Shown: one piece after another, positions 8,513 to 17,447 of the stretch | Layout: each line of letters opens with the position of its first letter | How positions within the stretch are numbered: the stretch's first letter is position 1 | Assembly: GCF_036409155.1 (NCBI RefSeq) | Contig: NZ_JAZGLW010000001.1 | Coordinates: 3,576,898 to 3,640,897, forward strand | Origin: Mycobacterium sp. 050128 | GTDB taxonomy: Bacteria; Actinomycetota; Actinomycetes; Mycobacteriales; Mycobacteriaceae | DNA length: 64,000 nt | Direction of reading: 5' to 3' | Position numbers and translations under genes: made by a program | The notes under the pieces: generated by a model | What the model saw: only the letters and a program-made list of their open reading frames with translations | Told to the model about the DNA's origin: nothing | Database searches by the model: none

Positions 8513-9295
8513 ATGATCCACGGAAAGTCGGTCGTTGTAACGGGTTCCACGTCGGGTATAGGTCTTGCGATCGCACGGGCCTTCGCCGCCGAGGGAGCGA
8601 ACGTGACCCTCAATGGCTTCGGTGACCCGGAGGCTGTCGAGCAGCAGCGGTCCGGTATCGAAGAGACTTTCGGGGTGACGGCGGCCTATTCGGGCGCCGA
8701 CGTGACCAAGCCGGTCGAGATCGCCGAGATGATCGGCGGCGCCGAACGGACCTTCGGATCGGTCGATGTCCTCGTCAACAATGCCGGCGTCCAGTTCGTG
8801 GCGAAGCTGGAGGACTTTCCGGTCGAGAAGTGGGACGCGGTGATCGCGACAAATTTGTCGGCTGTCTTCCACACGTCTCGGTGCGCACTGCCCGGGATGA
8901 AACGGCGCGGCTGGGGCCGAATCATCAACATCGCCTCGGCGCACGGCCTTGTCGCGAGCGCCGAGAAGTCGGCCTATGTCGCGGCCAAGCACGGCGTTGT
9001 CGGGCTGACCAAAGTGGCGGCGATCGAAACCGCCGACCACGGCATCACTTGCAACGCGATCTGTCCCGGGTGGGTGATGACCCCCCTGATCGAGCAGCAA
9101 ATCGAAGAGTTCGCCAAGTCAGCGGGAAAGTCCTTTGACGAGGCCAAGCAAGATTTCGTGGCCGACAAGCAGCCGATGGCCCGCTTTACCCGCCCGGAAG
9201 ATGTTGGCGCACTTGCGGTTTTTCTGGCCGGCGATGCGGCCGCCACCATCACCGGTGCCAGCTACTCGATCGACGGTGGCTGGACCGCCCAATGA
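8513..9295 (+). CDS. SDR, 3-hydroxybutyrate dehydrogenase-like, 260 aa
   Basis: SDR with TGSTSGIG near residue 10, NNAG near 90, catalytic Ser in ASAHG and YVAAK (YxxxK). The segment CNAICPGWVMTPLIEQQI and the C-terminus ITGASYSIDGGWTAQ are typical of bacterial D-3-hydroxybutyrate dehydrogenases, which interconvert 3-hydroxybutyrate and acetoacetate with NAD. The ATG at 8513 is preceded by GGAAGGGGAGAG. It stands alone, converging on mmpL with 4 bases between the stops. The specific substrate is an inference from the family. Confidence 0.8.
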   Translation: MIHGKSVVVTGSTSGIGLAIARAFAAEGANVTLNGFGDPEAVEQQRSGIEETFGVTAAYSGADVTKPVEIAEMIGGAERTFGSVDVLVNNAGVQFVAKLEDFPVEKWDAVIATNLSAVFHTSRCALPGMKRRGWGRIINIASAHGLVASAEKSAYVAAKHGVVGLTKVAAIETADHGITCNAICPGWVMTPLIEQQIEEFAKSAGKSFDEAKQDFVADKQPMARFTRPEDVGALAVFLAGDAAATITGASYSIDGGWTAQ

Positions 9296-9299
9296 AGCG

Positions 9300-12134
9300 C
9301 TAGGTGGTTTGTGCCTGCGGCAGCGGACGGGTGCGTACCAGGGTCGGCCACCAGAACCATGGCCCGAGAATGCGCAGAATGCACGGCACCACGAACGACC
9401 GCACGATCAGGGTGTCGAGCAGCAGGCCGATGCACACGGTGGAACCCACCTGGCCGATCGTTCGCAGATCGCTTGTCAGCATTGCCAACATCGTGAACGC
9501 GAACACCAGGCCCGCGGACGTCACCACACCGCCGGTGCTTCCGAGCGCGCGGATCAGACCGGTGTGGATTCCGGCGTGCAGCTCCTCTTTGACGCGAAGG
9601 ATCAACAGCAGGTTGTAGTCAGAACCGACCGCCACCAGGATGATGAACGTGAGCGGCAATATCAGCCAGTGCAGCGGCAGGCCGATGAGATGCTGCCAAA
9701 CGAGTATGGAAAGCCCGAACGCGCCGGCGTAAGAGAAGGCCACCGTCAGCGGAATGACCAAGGCAGCCATCAGACTTCGCGTGAGGAACAACATGATCAA
9801 GAAGATCAGCACGAAGGCGGCGATCGCCACGATAAGCAGATCGGACGCGGCGTATTGCTTGATGTCCTTATTGGTTGCGCCGGAACCGCCGATATAAACT
9901 TTCGAGCTGGCCAGCGAGGTCTCCTTGAGCGCCACCGTTATTGCGTTGGGGAACTGTTCGACGTGCTGCACACCCTCCGGGCCATTGGCATCTCCCTCGT
10001 GGGTGACGATGATTCGGGCAGCCTTGCCATCCGGCGACATCAGCAGCTGCATACCGGTTTTGACGTCGTCGTTGTCGAAACCCTCGTGGGGGATATAGAA
10101 GAAGTCATCGCTGCGGGACTGGTCGAAGTCGAGCCCGACATTGATCTGGTCGTCGAATGTCTGGTCGGTCTGGGTGGTCTGCAGAGACGACTGACCGTAG
10201 GTGTTGACCAACAGATTGGCCAACGCCTCCGAGTCGTCGGCGGTGAGTTGCAGCTGCGTGATGATTTGCGGCAAGGTCCTGTCGATGACCTCGAGCGAGG
10301 CTACGGCGTCCTTGATGTCGTCGGCCATCTTGTCGAGGCCGTCGATCGACTCGAACAACGACCTGAATGCGTAACAGACCGGAATGTCGAAACAGTGCTT
10401 CTCCCAATAGAAATAGCTGCGCATCGGCCGGAAGAAGTCTTCGAGGTTGGCAAGGTTCGACCTCAACTCGTCGGTGACCTTTTGCATGTCCTCCATCGTG
10501 AGGACCGTCTTGTGCATCTCGTCCGACATCGTCTGGAAGAAGCTAATCTCCTTGCGCAAGACCGCGACCGTGTGCTGCGTGATCTCGGCCTGCTCGCTGG
10601 TATTGGCGTTTTGCCGCTGGCTGAACGGGAGCTGTTGGCCGAGACCGCTGCCCTGTGTGGTGAACAGGTAGGGGATATGGGCATGTTCCAAAGCTCGACC
10701 CATGGGCCTGGTGATGCTTTGCACCATCGCGACGCCGGGAAGGCGTTCGAGAGCCTTGGCGGCGCGGTCCAACGAGATGAAGTCGGCCGAGTTTCGCAGG
10801 TCGTGATCCGACTCGATCATCAACATCTCGGAAAACAGCTTGCTCTTCGGGAAGTGCCGATCCGCCGCCTGGAAACCAAGATTGGCGGGGGAATTGTGTG
10901 GCTGGTACTGACGGTCGTCGTAGTTCTGGCGGTACGTCGGCACGAAGATCGCGCCGAGCATGACGGCGGCGGTACTGGCGGCCAGTATTGGCACCGGCCA
11001 TCGGACGACGCTCGTCCCGATCCGTCGATACAGATGCGCCTTGGCCTTGCTTTTCGGATCGAAGAGCCCAAAAAGGCTGCCGACGGTCAAGAAGGCCGGC
11101 CCGAGCGTCAGCGCGGCGGCGATGGTGAACAGCATGCTGATCGCGACCGCCGGCCCCATGGTGTGGAAGTAGTTGAGTCGCGCGAAAGTCAAGCAGTAGC
11201 AGGCTCCCGCGATCGTCAGTCCCGACCCGAGGATGACGGGCGTGACGCTCTTATATGCGGTGTAGAACGCCTGCTCCCTGCCTTCGCCGTCATGTCGCGC
11301 CTCGTGGTAGCGGCCCATCAAGAAGATGCCGTAGTCCGTGCCCGCTCCCAGGGTCAGCGCGACGACGATGTTCACCGCGAATGACGAGAGTTCGATGTAC
11401 CCAAGATGACCGAGGGTTGCGATAACGCCCTTGGCGACCAGCATCTCGAACAGAACTCCGGCCAACGGCACAAACAGGGTGACGACGGAGCGGTACACCA
11501 GTAGCAACATCCCGATGATCAGAAAGATCGTCACAATCGTGATGTCGTTCAGGCTCGAATTCGCAATAGCTACCGTGTCCGAGGCGAGCGGTGCGGCGCC
11601 GCTGACGTAAACCTTGAGCCCGGGTGGCGGCGTGTCCTTCGCGACGATATCCCGAACGGCCGCAACGGATTCATTCGCTTGCATCTGGCCGATATCGCCG
11701 GCCAGACGCAACAGCACGTATGCGCACTTGCCGTCGAGGCTCTGCGCGCCCGCCGCGGTGATCGGCTTGCCCCACAGATCCATGGCGTACTGCACATGCT
11801 TGGGGTCTTGCTTGAACCGGCGCATCAGATCGTCGTAGTACTGATGATCCGCGTCGCCCAGCGGCCGGTCGGCTTCCAGCACAATCATGGCCAAGCTGGT
11901 CGAATTGGACTCGTGGAACTTCGCACCGATGGACAGCAACGCCCGCTGCGACGGCGCGTAGTGCGGGACTACCGGCCCGGCGAGTTCTTCTGCGACCCTC
12001 TCCACCTGCGGCATGAAGGTGTTCGTCGACACGGCCAGCAGCGCCCAAAACGCGATGATCGGTATCGCGAAGACGCGGACCATTCTGGGAACGAAAGGTC
12101 GCTTCGCTACCGGCTCCGACCGATGCTCGCTCAT
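9300..12134 (-). CDS. mmpL: MmpL-family RND transporter, 944 aa
   Basis: MmpL of the MmpL4/MmpL5 type by length and layout: N-terminal helix (IPIIAFWALLAV), a periplasmic loop of about 150 residues, five helices, a cytoplasmic segment, a helix, a second large loop with a cysteine pair (HCFDIPVCY) and a long coiled region, and five more helices. The RND Asp-Tyr pairs are seen as GTDYGIFLMGR and GSDYNLLLILR. Start taken at ATG 12134, which overlaps the mmpS stop by ATGA. In M. tuberculosis the MmpL4/MmpS4 and MmpL5/MmpS5 pairs export siderophores; with an mbt cluster 6 kb away, siderophore export is a fair guess, not proven. Confidence 0.85.
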   Translation of the reverse strand: MSEHRSEPVAKRPFVPRMVRVFAIPIIAFWALLAVSTNTFMPQVERVAEELAGPVVPHYAPSQRALLSIGAKFHESNSTSLAMIVLEADRPLGDADHQYYDDLMRRFKQDPKHVQYAMDLWGKPITAAGAQSLDGKCAYVLLRLAGDIGQMQANESVAAVRDIVAKDTPPPGLKVYVSGAAPLASDTVAIANSSLNDITIVTIFLIIGMLLLVYRSVVTLFVPLAGVLFEMLVAKGVIATLGHLGYIELSSFAVNIVVALTLGAGTDYGIFLMGRYHEARHDGEGREQAFYTAYKSVTPVILGSGLTIAGACYCLTFARLNYFHTMGPAVAISMLFTIAAALTLGPAFLTVGSLFGLFDPKSKAKAHLYRRIGTSVVRWPVPILAASTAAVMLGAIFVPTYRQNYDDRQYQPHNSPANLGFQAADRHFPKSKLFSEMLMIESDHDLRNSADFISLDRAAKALERLPGVAMVQSITRPMGRALEHAHIPYLFTTQGSGLGQQLPFSQRQNANTSEQAEITQHTVAVLRKEISFFQTMSDEMHKTVLTMEDMQKVTDELRSNLANLEDFFRPMRSYFYWEKHCFDIPVCYAFRSLFESIDGLDKMADDIKDAVASLEVIDRTLPQIITQLQLTADDSEALANLLVNTYGQSSLQTTQTDQTFDDQINVGLDFDQSRSDDFFYIPHEGFDNDDVKTGMQLLMSPDGKAARIIVTHEGDANGPEGVQHVEQFPNAITVALKETSLASSKVYIGGSGATNKDIKQYAASDLLIVAIAAFVLIFLIMLFLTRSLMAALVIPLTVAFSYAGAFGLSILVWQHLIGLPLHWLILPLTFIILVAVGSDYNLLLILRVKEELHAGIHTGLIRALGSTGGVVTSAGLVFAFTMLAMLTSDLRTIGQVGSTVCIGLLLDTLIVRSFVVPCILRILGPWFWWPTLVRTRPLPQAQTT

Positions 12135-12574
12135 GCGGATTTCACCAGGCAAAAGACGTGCGCGTCCTGATGGTTATCGGACTGTTCAGCGCGGACAACG
12201 CCATTCACCCGCAGCCGGCAGCCGACCTGGCCGCCCTGAACCTGCGCCGAGATGCTGCCGGACACCACGGTCAGGGTGGTCGACTCGGTGTGCGACCACG
12301 GCAGGGTCGTGAGATCCACCCGATGCGGATGTCCGTTGACGTCCACCCAGACGAGCATCCCGCCTTGCCCGACGTTGCCGAACAACTCGTAGGTGAGCCG
12401 TTTGATACTGAACTCCGGCGGCGCCGCCGGAGGATTGACGGTGATGACAGGCGGGGGATCGGAGAATTCGTGCACCTTCCACATGGCCACGCCTCCCACG
12501 GTGAGCGCAACGACGGCAACCAAAGGCATCCAGACTCGTGCCAGGACGGTCCTGCCGACTGAACGAGGGCTCAC
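12131..12574 (-). CDS. mmpS: MmpS-family accessory membrane protein, 147 aa
   Basis: One N-terminal transmembrane helix (WMPLVAVVALTVGGVAMWKV) and a beta-rich external domain ending CRLRVNGVVRAEQSDNHQDA and CLVKSA. Both the two cysteines and the CLVKSA end are characteristic of MmpS4/MmpS5. It starts with GTG behind AAGGTG and overlaps mmpL by four bases, the usual arrangement of the pair. MmpS is needed for stable function of its MmpL partner. No IdeR box is visible upstream. Confidence 0.85.
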   Translation of the reverse strand: MSPRSVGRTVLARVWMPLVAVVALTVGGVAMWKVHEFSDPPPVITVNPPAAPPEFSIKRLTYELFGNVGQGGMLVWVDVNGHPHRVDLTTLPWSHTESTTLTVVSGSISAQVQGGQVGCRLRVNGVVRAEQSDNHQDAHVFCLVKSA

Positions 12575-12880
12575 TCGATCACCTTTTCGGACTCCGGTTC
12601 AGGCCTTGCGCTCTCATTTCATCCCCACCTTGCGCCGCCCAAATAGTAGACGGTCATGTGCCCAATGCGATGAACTGATGGTCAAGAGTAGCGGCTTTGC
12701 GCCAATACGAGAACACGATGACCACGGACGTTGCCACCCGCCGGGGTTCACGGCAACGGGGATCGGTCCCGTTGGGCCGAGGGCAGCCCGAGTCGATGTG
12801 ACCATGCCGGTTTGCTCATGGCGCTGTCGGTGCGTGAAAAGGCCCGTTAGAGCGGGTACGAGCCGAACCCATGCCGTTGC
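12575..12880. other. Intergenic stretch upstream of mmpS
   Basis: It must hold the mmpS-mmpL promoter (minus strand). I looked for an IdeR box and a TetR-type palindrome and found neither. Short open frames here have no coding character. Confidence 0.4.
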
Positions 12881-13306
12881 TCACGACACTTTGCGCAGAC
12901 GCCTTTTCAGCCTCGCGCTGCGCAGAATCTGAGTCGTGAAGTTCAGGGAAGCGAGCATGGGGAACACCCCGAGGAAGGTCCGCTCCGACGGCGTCGCTCC
13001 ATGCAAGTGGTAAAGGCTCCCGAACACGTAAAAGCAACCCACCGAGAACAAGGCGCCGGGGATGCTGAACGTCATCAAGGCGCTGCGATCGGCCACGATT
13101 TGCTTCGCGTAGTCCAGTTCTTCCCGCGACATCGGTTCGCCTTTACGCACTTTTGTGGTGACCGCTCGGGCGATGCCAATTTCGTCGCTGATCGGGGTAG
13201 CAGGTCGGTCTCCCAGGCGTTTGACGTGCACGGCAGCAAAGGCGGCGAAGACCAGGGCCAGCACCAGGGCGACGATGGTCAGCAGTCCGTACAAACCTTG
13301 CTCCAT
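12881..13306 (-). CDS. Conserved membrane protein, 141 aa
   Basis: Three hydrophobic segments: residues 6-27 (LLTIVALVLALVFAAFAAV), about 78-97 (MTFSIPGALFSVGCFYVFGS) and 108-124 (FLGVFPMLASLNFTTQI). A charged cytoplasmic or external stretch lies between the first two, and the C-terminus is very basic (RSARLKRRLRK). AAGGAG precedes the ATG. Nothing in it points to an enzyme. It is a lone minus-strand gene and lies upstream of mmpS on the same strand, 306 bases away, so co-transcription is possible but not shown. Confidence 0.65.
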   Translation of the reverse strand: MEQGLYGLLTIVALVLALVFAAFAAVHVKRLGDRPATPISDEIGIARAVTTKVRKGEPMSREELDYAKQIVADRSALMTFSIPGALFSVGCFYVFGSLYHLHGATPSERTFLGVFPMLASLNFTTQILRSARLKRRLRKVS

Positions 13307-13514
13307 CGCTCGCTCCTTGCCTCACGGTAGCCGTTGTGGACGCGACCGAGCACTAGCTTAAGCCCGGGCCGGCGGCGCGGGGAATCACTGCCAGCGTTTG
13401 GTCAGGCGGCGGTAACGGTTCGGGCTCGTTTCGGTTATGCCGCCGCACGCCGGGCGCCGCCGCCGATCACGCGGTTTAACAATGCGGGCATGACGCAATC
13501 GCGGGAGTCCGACG

Positions 13515-14963
13515 ATGGCGCGTGAGATCTCGCGGCAGACGTTTCTGCGCGGCGCCGCCGGGACGTTGGCGGCCGGCGCGGTATTCGGCACGGGCCGATT
13601 CGGCTCGGCGCCGGCGGCCGCTGCGCCGAATGCGACTGGCTGGGAAGGTCTTTCGTCTGCGCTCGGCGGGAAGGTGCTGCTGCCGGACAGCCCGCAATTC
13701 GGCTCGGCCAAGCAGGTGTTCAACACCAACTACAACGGCCTGACCCCGGCGGCGATAGTCACTCCGACCTCGGCGGCGGACGTGCAGAAGGCGATGGCCT
13801 TCGCCGCCGCCAATCACCTCAAGGTCGCTCCGCGCAGTGGTGGCCACTCTTATATCGGCGCGTCGACGGCTAACGGCGCCATGGTTTTTGACCTGCGTCA
13901 GTTGCCCGGGGGAGTCAACTACGACGCCGCCACCGGGCAGGTCACCGTGCCGCCGGCGACGAGTTTGTATTCGATGCACGAGACGCTGGCCGGTGCCGGC
14001 CGGGGATTGCCGACGGGTACCTGCCCATCGGTGGGCGCCGCGGGACACGCGCTGGGCGGCGGGATGGGTGCCGACTCCCGGCATGCCGGCCTGCTCTGTG
14101 ACCAACTGACCTCGGCTCAGGTGGTGCTTCCCGGCGGCCAGGCGGTCACCGCGTCGGCCAACAGCAACCCGGACCTGTTCTGGGCGCTGCGCGGTGGCGG
14201 GGGCGGCAACTTCGGGGTGACCACCTCGCTGACCTTCAACACGTTCCCCACCCAGGACGTCGACGCCGTCAACCTCAACTTCCCGCCGCAGTCGTTCGCG
14301 CAGGTGCTCGTCGGCTGGGCGAACTGGTTGCGCACCGCGGACCGCAACAGCTGGGCACTGGCGGACAGCACCACCGACGGGATGGGCACGGCGTGCCGCA
14401 TTCTCGCGACGTGCCCGGCCGGGTCGGGTCCCAGCGTCGCCAAGGCCATCACCTCGGCGGTCGGCATCCAGCCGAGCGGAGTCGACAACCACACGTTCAA
14501 TCGCATGGACCTGGTCCGGTATCTGGCGGTCAACAACCTGAACCCGCAGCCGCTGGGTTACGTCGGCGGGTCGGATGTCTTCCAGAGCCTCACCCCGGCC
14601 GCCGCCCAGGGAATCGCCGCCGCGGTCAACGCTTTTCCGCGCGGCGCCGGCCGGATGCTGGCCATCATGCACGCCCTGGACGGCGCGCTGGCCACCGTCG
14701 CGCCGAATGCGACCGCCTATCCGTGGCGTCAGCAGGCAGCGCTGGTGCAGTGGTACGTCGAAACGGGCGACCCGGCGGCGGCGACCAATTGGCTCAGCAC
14801 GGCACACCAGGCGGTTCGGCCGTATTCGGTTGGCGGCTATGTGAACTACATCGAGGCCAACCAGCCGGCGTCGCGCTATTTCGGCCAGAACTTGTCCCGG
14901 CTGTCGGCCGTGCGACAGAAGTTCGACCCAGGCCGGGTCATGTTCTCCGGGCTGAACTACTAG
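13515..14963 (+). CDS. Exported FAD-linked oxidoreductase, berberine-bridge type, 482 aa
   Basis: An N-terminal signal (residues 1-37, ending APAAAAP) precedes a PCMH-type FAD domain. The His for covalent FAD attachment is in RSGGHSYIG, and the Cys for a second bond in GTCPSVGAAGHALGGG, so bicovalent FAD is likely. The C-terminal BBE domain ends YFGQNLSRLSAVRQKFDP. The signal looks Tat-like (SRQTFLRG), which suits a cofactor-loaded protein, but the twin arginine is RQ. Such enzymes oxidise sugars, alcohols or alkaloid-like rings with O2. Substrate unknown. A single-gene unit. Confidence 0.85.
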   Translation: MAREISRQTFLRGAAGTLAAGAVFGTGRFGSAPAAAAPNATGWEGLSSALGGKVLLPDSPQFGSAKQVFNTNYNGLTPAAIVTPTSAADVQKAMAFAAANHLKVAPRSGGHSYIGASTANGAMVFDLRQLPGGVNYDAATGQVTVPPATSLYSMHETLAGAGRGLPTGTCPSVGAAGHALGGGMGADSRHAGLLCDQLTSAQVVLPGGQAVTASANSNPDLFWALRGGGGGNFGVTTSLTFNTFPTQDVDAVNLNFPPQSFAQVLVGWANWLRTADRNSWALADSTTDGMGTACRILATCPAGSGPSVAKAITSAVGIQPSGVDNHTFNRMDLVRYLAVNNLNPQPLGYVGGSDVFQSLTPAAAQGIAAAVNAFPRGAGRMLAIMHALDGALATVAPNATAYPWRQQAALVQWYVETGDPAAATNWLSTAHQAVRPYSVGGYVNYIEANQPASRYFGQNLSRLSAVRQKFDPGRVMFSGLNY

Positions 14964-14976
14964 CCGCTCTGTCGAG

Positions 14977-15048
14977 TGCGCACTGGCGGCGTCGAGTGTG
15001 CACTGGCGGCGCCGACGCGCCGGCGCAGCCCACCGTCAGCGCACACCC
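14977..15048. repeat. Copy A of a 72-bp dispersed repeat
   Basis: About 80 percent identical, same length and same direction as 18118-18189. The two copies bracket the oxidoreductase/TetR pair. Overlapping the start of this copy is a 20-bp tandem duplication with one mismatch (14971-14990 and 14991-15010, unit GTCGAGTGCGCACTGGCGGC). Related GTCGAGTGTGCACTGGCG-type sequences are, as I recall, scattered between genes in non-tuberculous mycobacteria. Confidence 0.6.
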
Positions 15049-15105
15049 AGCCGCGCACGATGGATGCAGAGCCGACGACCGGCGTCATTGACACCCGCGA
15101 CGCCT

Positions 15106-15136
15106 TTTCATAACAATTATCAAAAATCGTATGAAA
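15106..15136. promoter_or_regulatory. Inverted repeat upstream of the molybdopterin oxidoreductase, possible TetR operator
   Basis: TTTCATA (15106-15112) and TATGAAA (15130-15136) form a perfect 7-bp inverted repeat with a 17-base spacer, in the most AT-rich patch of this region and 19 bases before the start codon at 15156. The downstream TetR gene is translationally coupled to this oxidoreductase, so it is a natural candidate to bind here. A shorter ATAACAATTAT palindrome overlaps it. Confidence 0.4.
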
Positions 15137-15155
15137 TCGGCTGGCGGGAGCGACG

Positions 15156-17447
15156 ATGGTCGAGCACAAGGTCACCTGTCCGTTGTGTGAGGCGATGTGC
15201 GGGCTGCGTGTCCAGGTCAGCCGGGGCCGCGTCGAAGGCATCCGCGCCAACCCCGACGATGTGTGGTCGCGAGGGCATCTGTGTCCAAAAGGCACCTCGC
15301 TCAACCACATTCACACCGACCCCGATCGATTGCGTCGACCGCTGGTCCGTCGGCCCGACGGCAGCCACACGGAGGTGTCCTGGGACGACGCCTTCGCCGA
15401 GGCAGAACGAGTGCTGCGGCCCGTGCTCGACACCGACGGCGCCAGGGCCCTGACGGTCTACGTCGGCAACCCGGTCGCCCACAACCACGCGCTGGCCACC
15501 CACATCGGGGCGCTGATCGGCTTCGCCCAGGCGGCCGGCATGCAGGCCTACTACTCCCCGGGCACCGTCGACCAGTGGCCGCTGAACGTGGTGGGAACGC
15601 TGGTCTTCGGGACGATGTGGAACGCGCCGATTCCCGATCTGCCCCGCACCGATCACCTGATGATCCTGGGCGCGAACCCGTCGGCATCTCAGGGATCGAT
15701 GTTGTCCGCGCCCGACATCATGGGATTGCTGGCCGACATCGGGGCGCGCGGACGCGTCGTGGTCGTGGACCCGCGCCGCACCGACACCGCGCGCCGCGCC
15801 AGCGAATGGGTGCCGATTCAGCCCGGCACCGACGCGCTGCTGCTGTTCGCGATCCTTCGCACGCTGCGCGAAAACGGTTGGGTCCGCCGTCCCGAACACC
15901 TGCGCGACCGCGTCGTGGGTCTCGACGACGTCGTCGCGCTGGCCGAGCCGTTCACCCCCGAACGCGTCGGGCCGGTCACCGGCATCGCGCCGACAACGAT
16001 CCGCCGCCTCGCCGAAGAGCTTGCGCGCGCTGACAATCCGGTGCTGTACAGCCGAATCGGTGCCTGCACACAGGAATTCGGCACCCTGGCGACGTGGCTG
16101 GTGTTCGTCATCAACACCGCCCTGGGAGCGCTGGACCGCGCCGGTGGCGCGGTGTTTCCCAAGCCCCCGGTGTGGTCGCCGATGTTCACCAAGCCACCCG
16201 ACCAGGACGGTGAGGGGTGGCAGTTCGGCCGTTTCCGCAGCCGCGTGCGCGGTGTACCGGAAGTGCTGGGGCAGTACCCGATTGGGTGCCTCGCCGAGGA
16301 GATCGACAATCCCGGGCCGGGCCGGCTGCGGGCACTGATCACCGTCGCGGGCAACCCCGCGGTATCGGCTCCCGGCGCGGGGCGGCTGTCCTCGGCCCTT
16401 GCCGGGCTCGACGCGATGATCGCGATCGACAACTGGCTCAACGAGACCACCCGGCACGCCCACGTGATCCTGCCCGGCCTGTCGCCGCTGGAGCGCTCGC
16501 ACATCGACGACTTGTATTGGATGTATTCCGTGGCGTCCTGCGTGAAGTGGTCGGACGCCGTCTTCGAGCCCGAGCCCGATCGGCCGGGCGAGTGGGAGCT
16601 GCTGATCCGCCTGGGCGGTGCGATGTTCGGCACGCCGGTCGGCGAGGTCGACGTGAGCGCACTCGACGACCTCTACGTCGGCGGTTTGATCGCCACGATG
16701 TCGGGGCTGCCCGGTAATCCGCTGACCGGATGTGACGCCGAAGCGCTACTGCGGGCGTTGCCCGATCGCGGGCCGAAGCGGTTGGCGGACTTGGGGATTC
16801 GCGTGGGCCCATGGGGTGACCGGTTCGGTGAGAACCCCGACGGCCTGACGCTGGCCAAAGTGCGCGAACACCCGGACGGCATCCGCTTGGCTGAGCTGGA
16901 GGGCGGTCGCCTAGACGAGTCGGTGTGCACCCCGTCGGGCAAGGTCGAGCTGTTCCATGCCCGGCTGGCTGACGACGTTCCCCGGCTCGCGGCGCGGCTG
17001 GAACGACCGAAGCCGGCCATGGTTCTGGTCTCCCGGCGACACCTGCGGTCGAACAACTCGTGGCTGCACAACGTCGCGTCGCTGATGCGTGGCCGGGATC
17101 GCTGCACGCTGCTGATCCATCCCGACGACGCGGCGCGGATCGGCCTGGCCGACGGTCAGCCGGCGCGGGTCAGCACGTCGGAGGGTGCGGTGACCGTCGC
17201 GGCCGAAGTCAGCGACGAGATGATGCCGGGAGTGGTGTCGCTGCCGCACGGCTGGGGACACGGCCTGCCCGGCACCCAGCTCGCCACGGCCAACGCTCAT
17301 CCCGGGGTCAACAACAACTTGCTCAACCCGATCGACGTGATCGACGTTCCGAGCAATACCCACGCCGTCAACGGGGTGCCGTGCCAGGTGTGCGCTGCCG
17401 AACCCGGTACCGAGAACAGCGACGAACGTCTGGCGGCATCGGTATGA
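15156..17447 (+). CDS. Molybdopterin-dependent oxidoreductase, Rv0197-like, 763 aa
   Basis: The N-terminus has the [4Fe-4S] motif CPLCEAMCG with the last cysteine in CPKG, then a molybdopterin oxidoreductase domain, and a C-terminal dinucleotide-binding domain (from about residue 620; SLPHGWGHGLPGT). Length and layout match the Rv0197 protein of M. tuberculosis, which is also beside a TetR gene (Rv0196). Formate dehydrogenases use Cys or Sec at the Mo ligand; I do not see such a residue at the expected place, so the substrate is open. GGGAG precedes the ATG. The stop overlaps the TetR start. Confidence 0.8.
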   Translation: MVEHKVTCPLCEAMCGLRVQVSRGRVEGIRANPDDVWSRGHLCPKGTSLNHIHTDPDRLRRPLVRRPDGSHTEVSWDDAFAEAERVLRPVLDTDGARALTVYVGNPVAHNHALATHIGALIGFAQAAGMQAYYSPGTVDQWPLNVVGTLVFGTMWNAPIPDLPRTDHLMILGANPSASQGSMLSAPDIMGLLADIGARGRVVVVDPRRTDTARRASEWVPIQPGTDALLLFAILRTLRENGWVRRPEHLRDRVVGLDDVVALAEPFTPERVGPVTGIAPTTIRRLAEELARADNPVLYSRIGACTQEFGTLATWLVFVINTALGALDRAGGAVFPKPPVWSPMFTKPPDQDGEGWQFGRFRSRVRGVPEVLGQYPIGCLAEEIDNPGPGRLRALITVAGNPAVSAPGAGRLSSALAGLDAMIAIDNWLNETTRHAHVILPGLSPLERSHIDDLYWMYSVASCVKWSDAVFEPEPDRPGEWELLIRLGGAMFGTPVGEVDVSALDDLYVGGLIATMSGLPGNPLTGCDAEALLRALPDRGPKRLADLGIRVGPWGDRFGENPDGLTLAKVREHPDGIRLAELEGGRLDESVCTPSGKVELFHARLADDVPRLAARLERPKPAMVLVSRRHLRSNNSWLHNVASLMRGRDRCTLLIHPDDAARIGLADGQPARVSTSEGAVTVAAEVSDEMMPGVVSLPHGWGHGLPGTQLATANAHPGVNNNLLNPIDVIDVPSNTHAVNGVPCQVCAAEPGTENSDERLAASV

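Noticed and set aside
9135..11384. 749-codon open frame antisense to mmpL
   Set aside because: Composition is the mirror of mmpL codons (His/Gln/Arg/Gly rich), no domain, no ribosome site. Shadow of the real gene.
12575..12660. IdeR box upstream of mmpS
   Set aside because: No TTAGG/CCTAA arms in this region.
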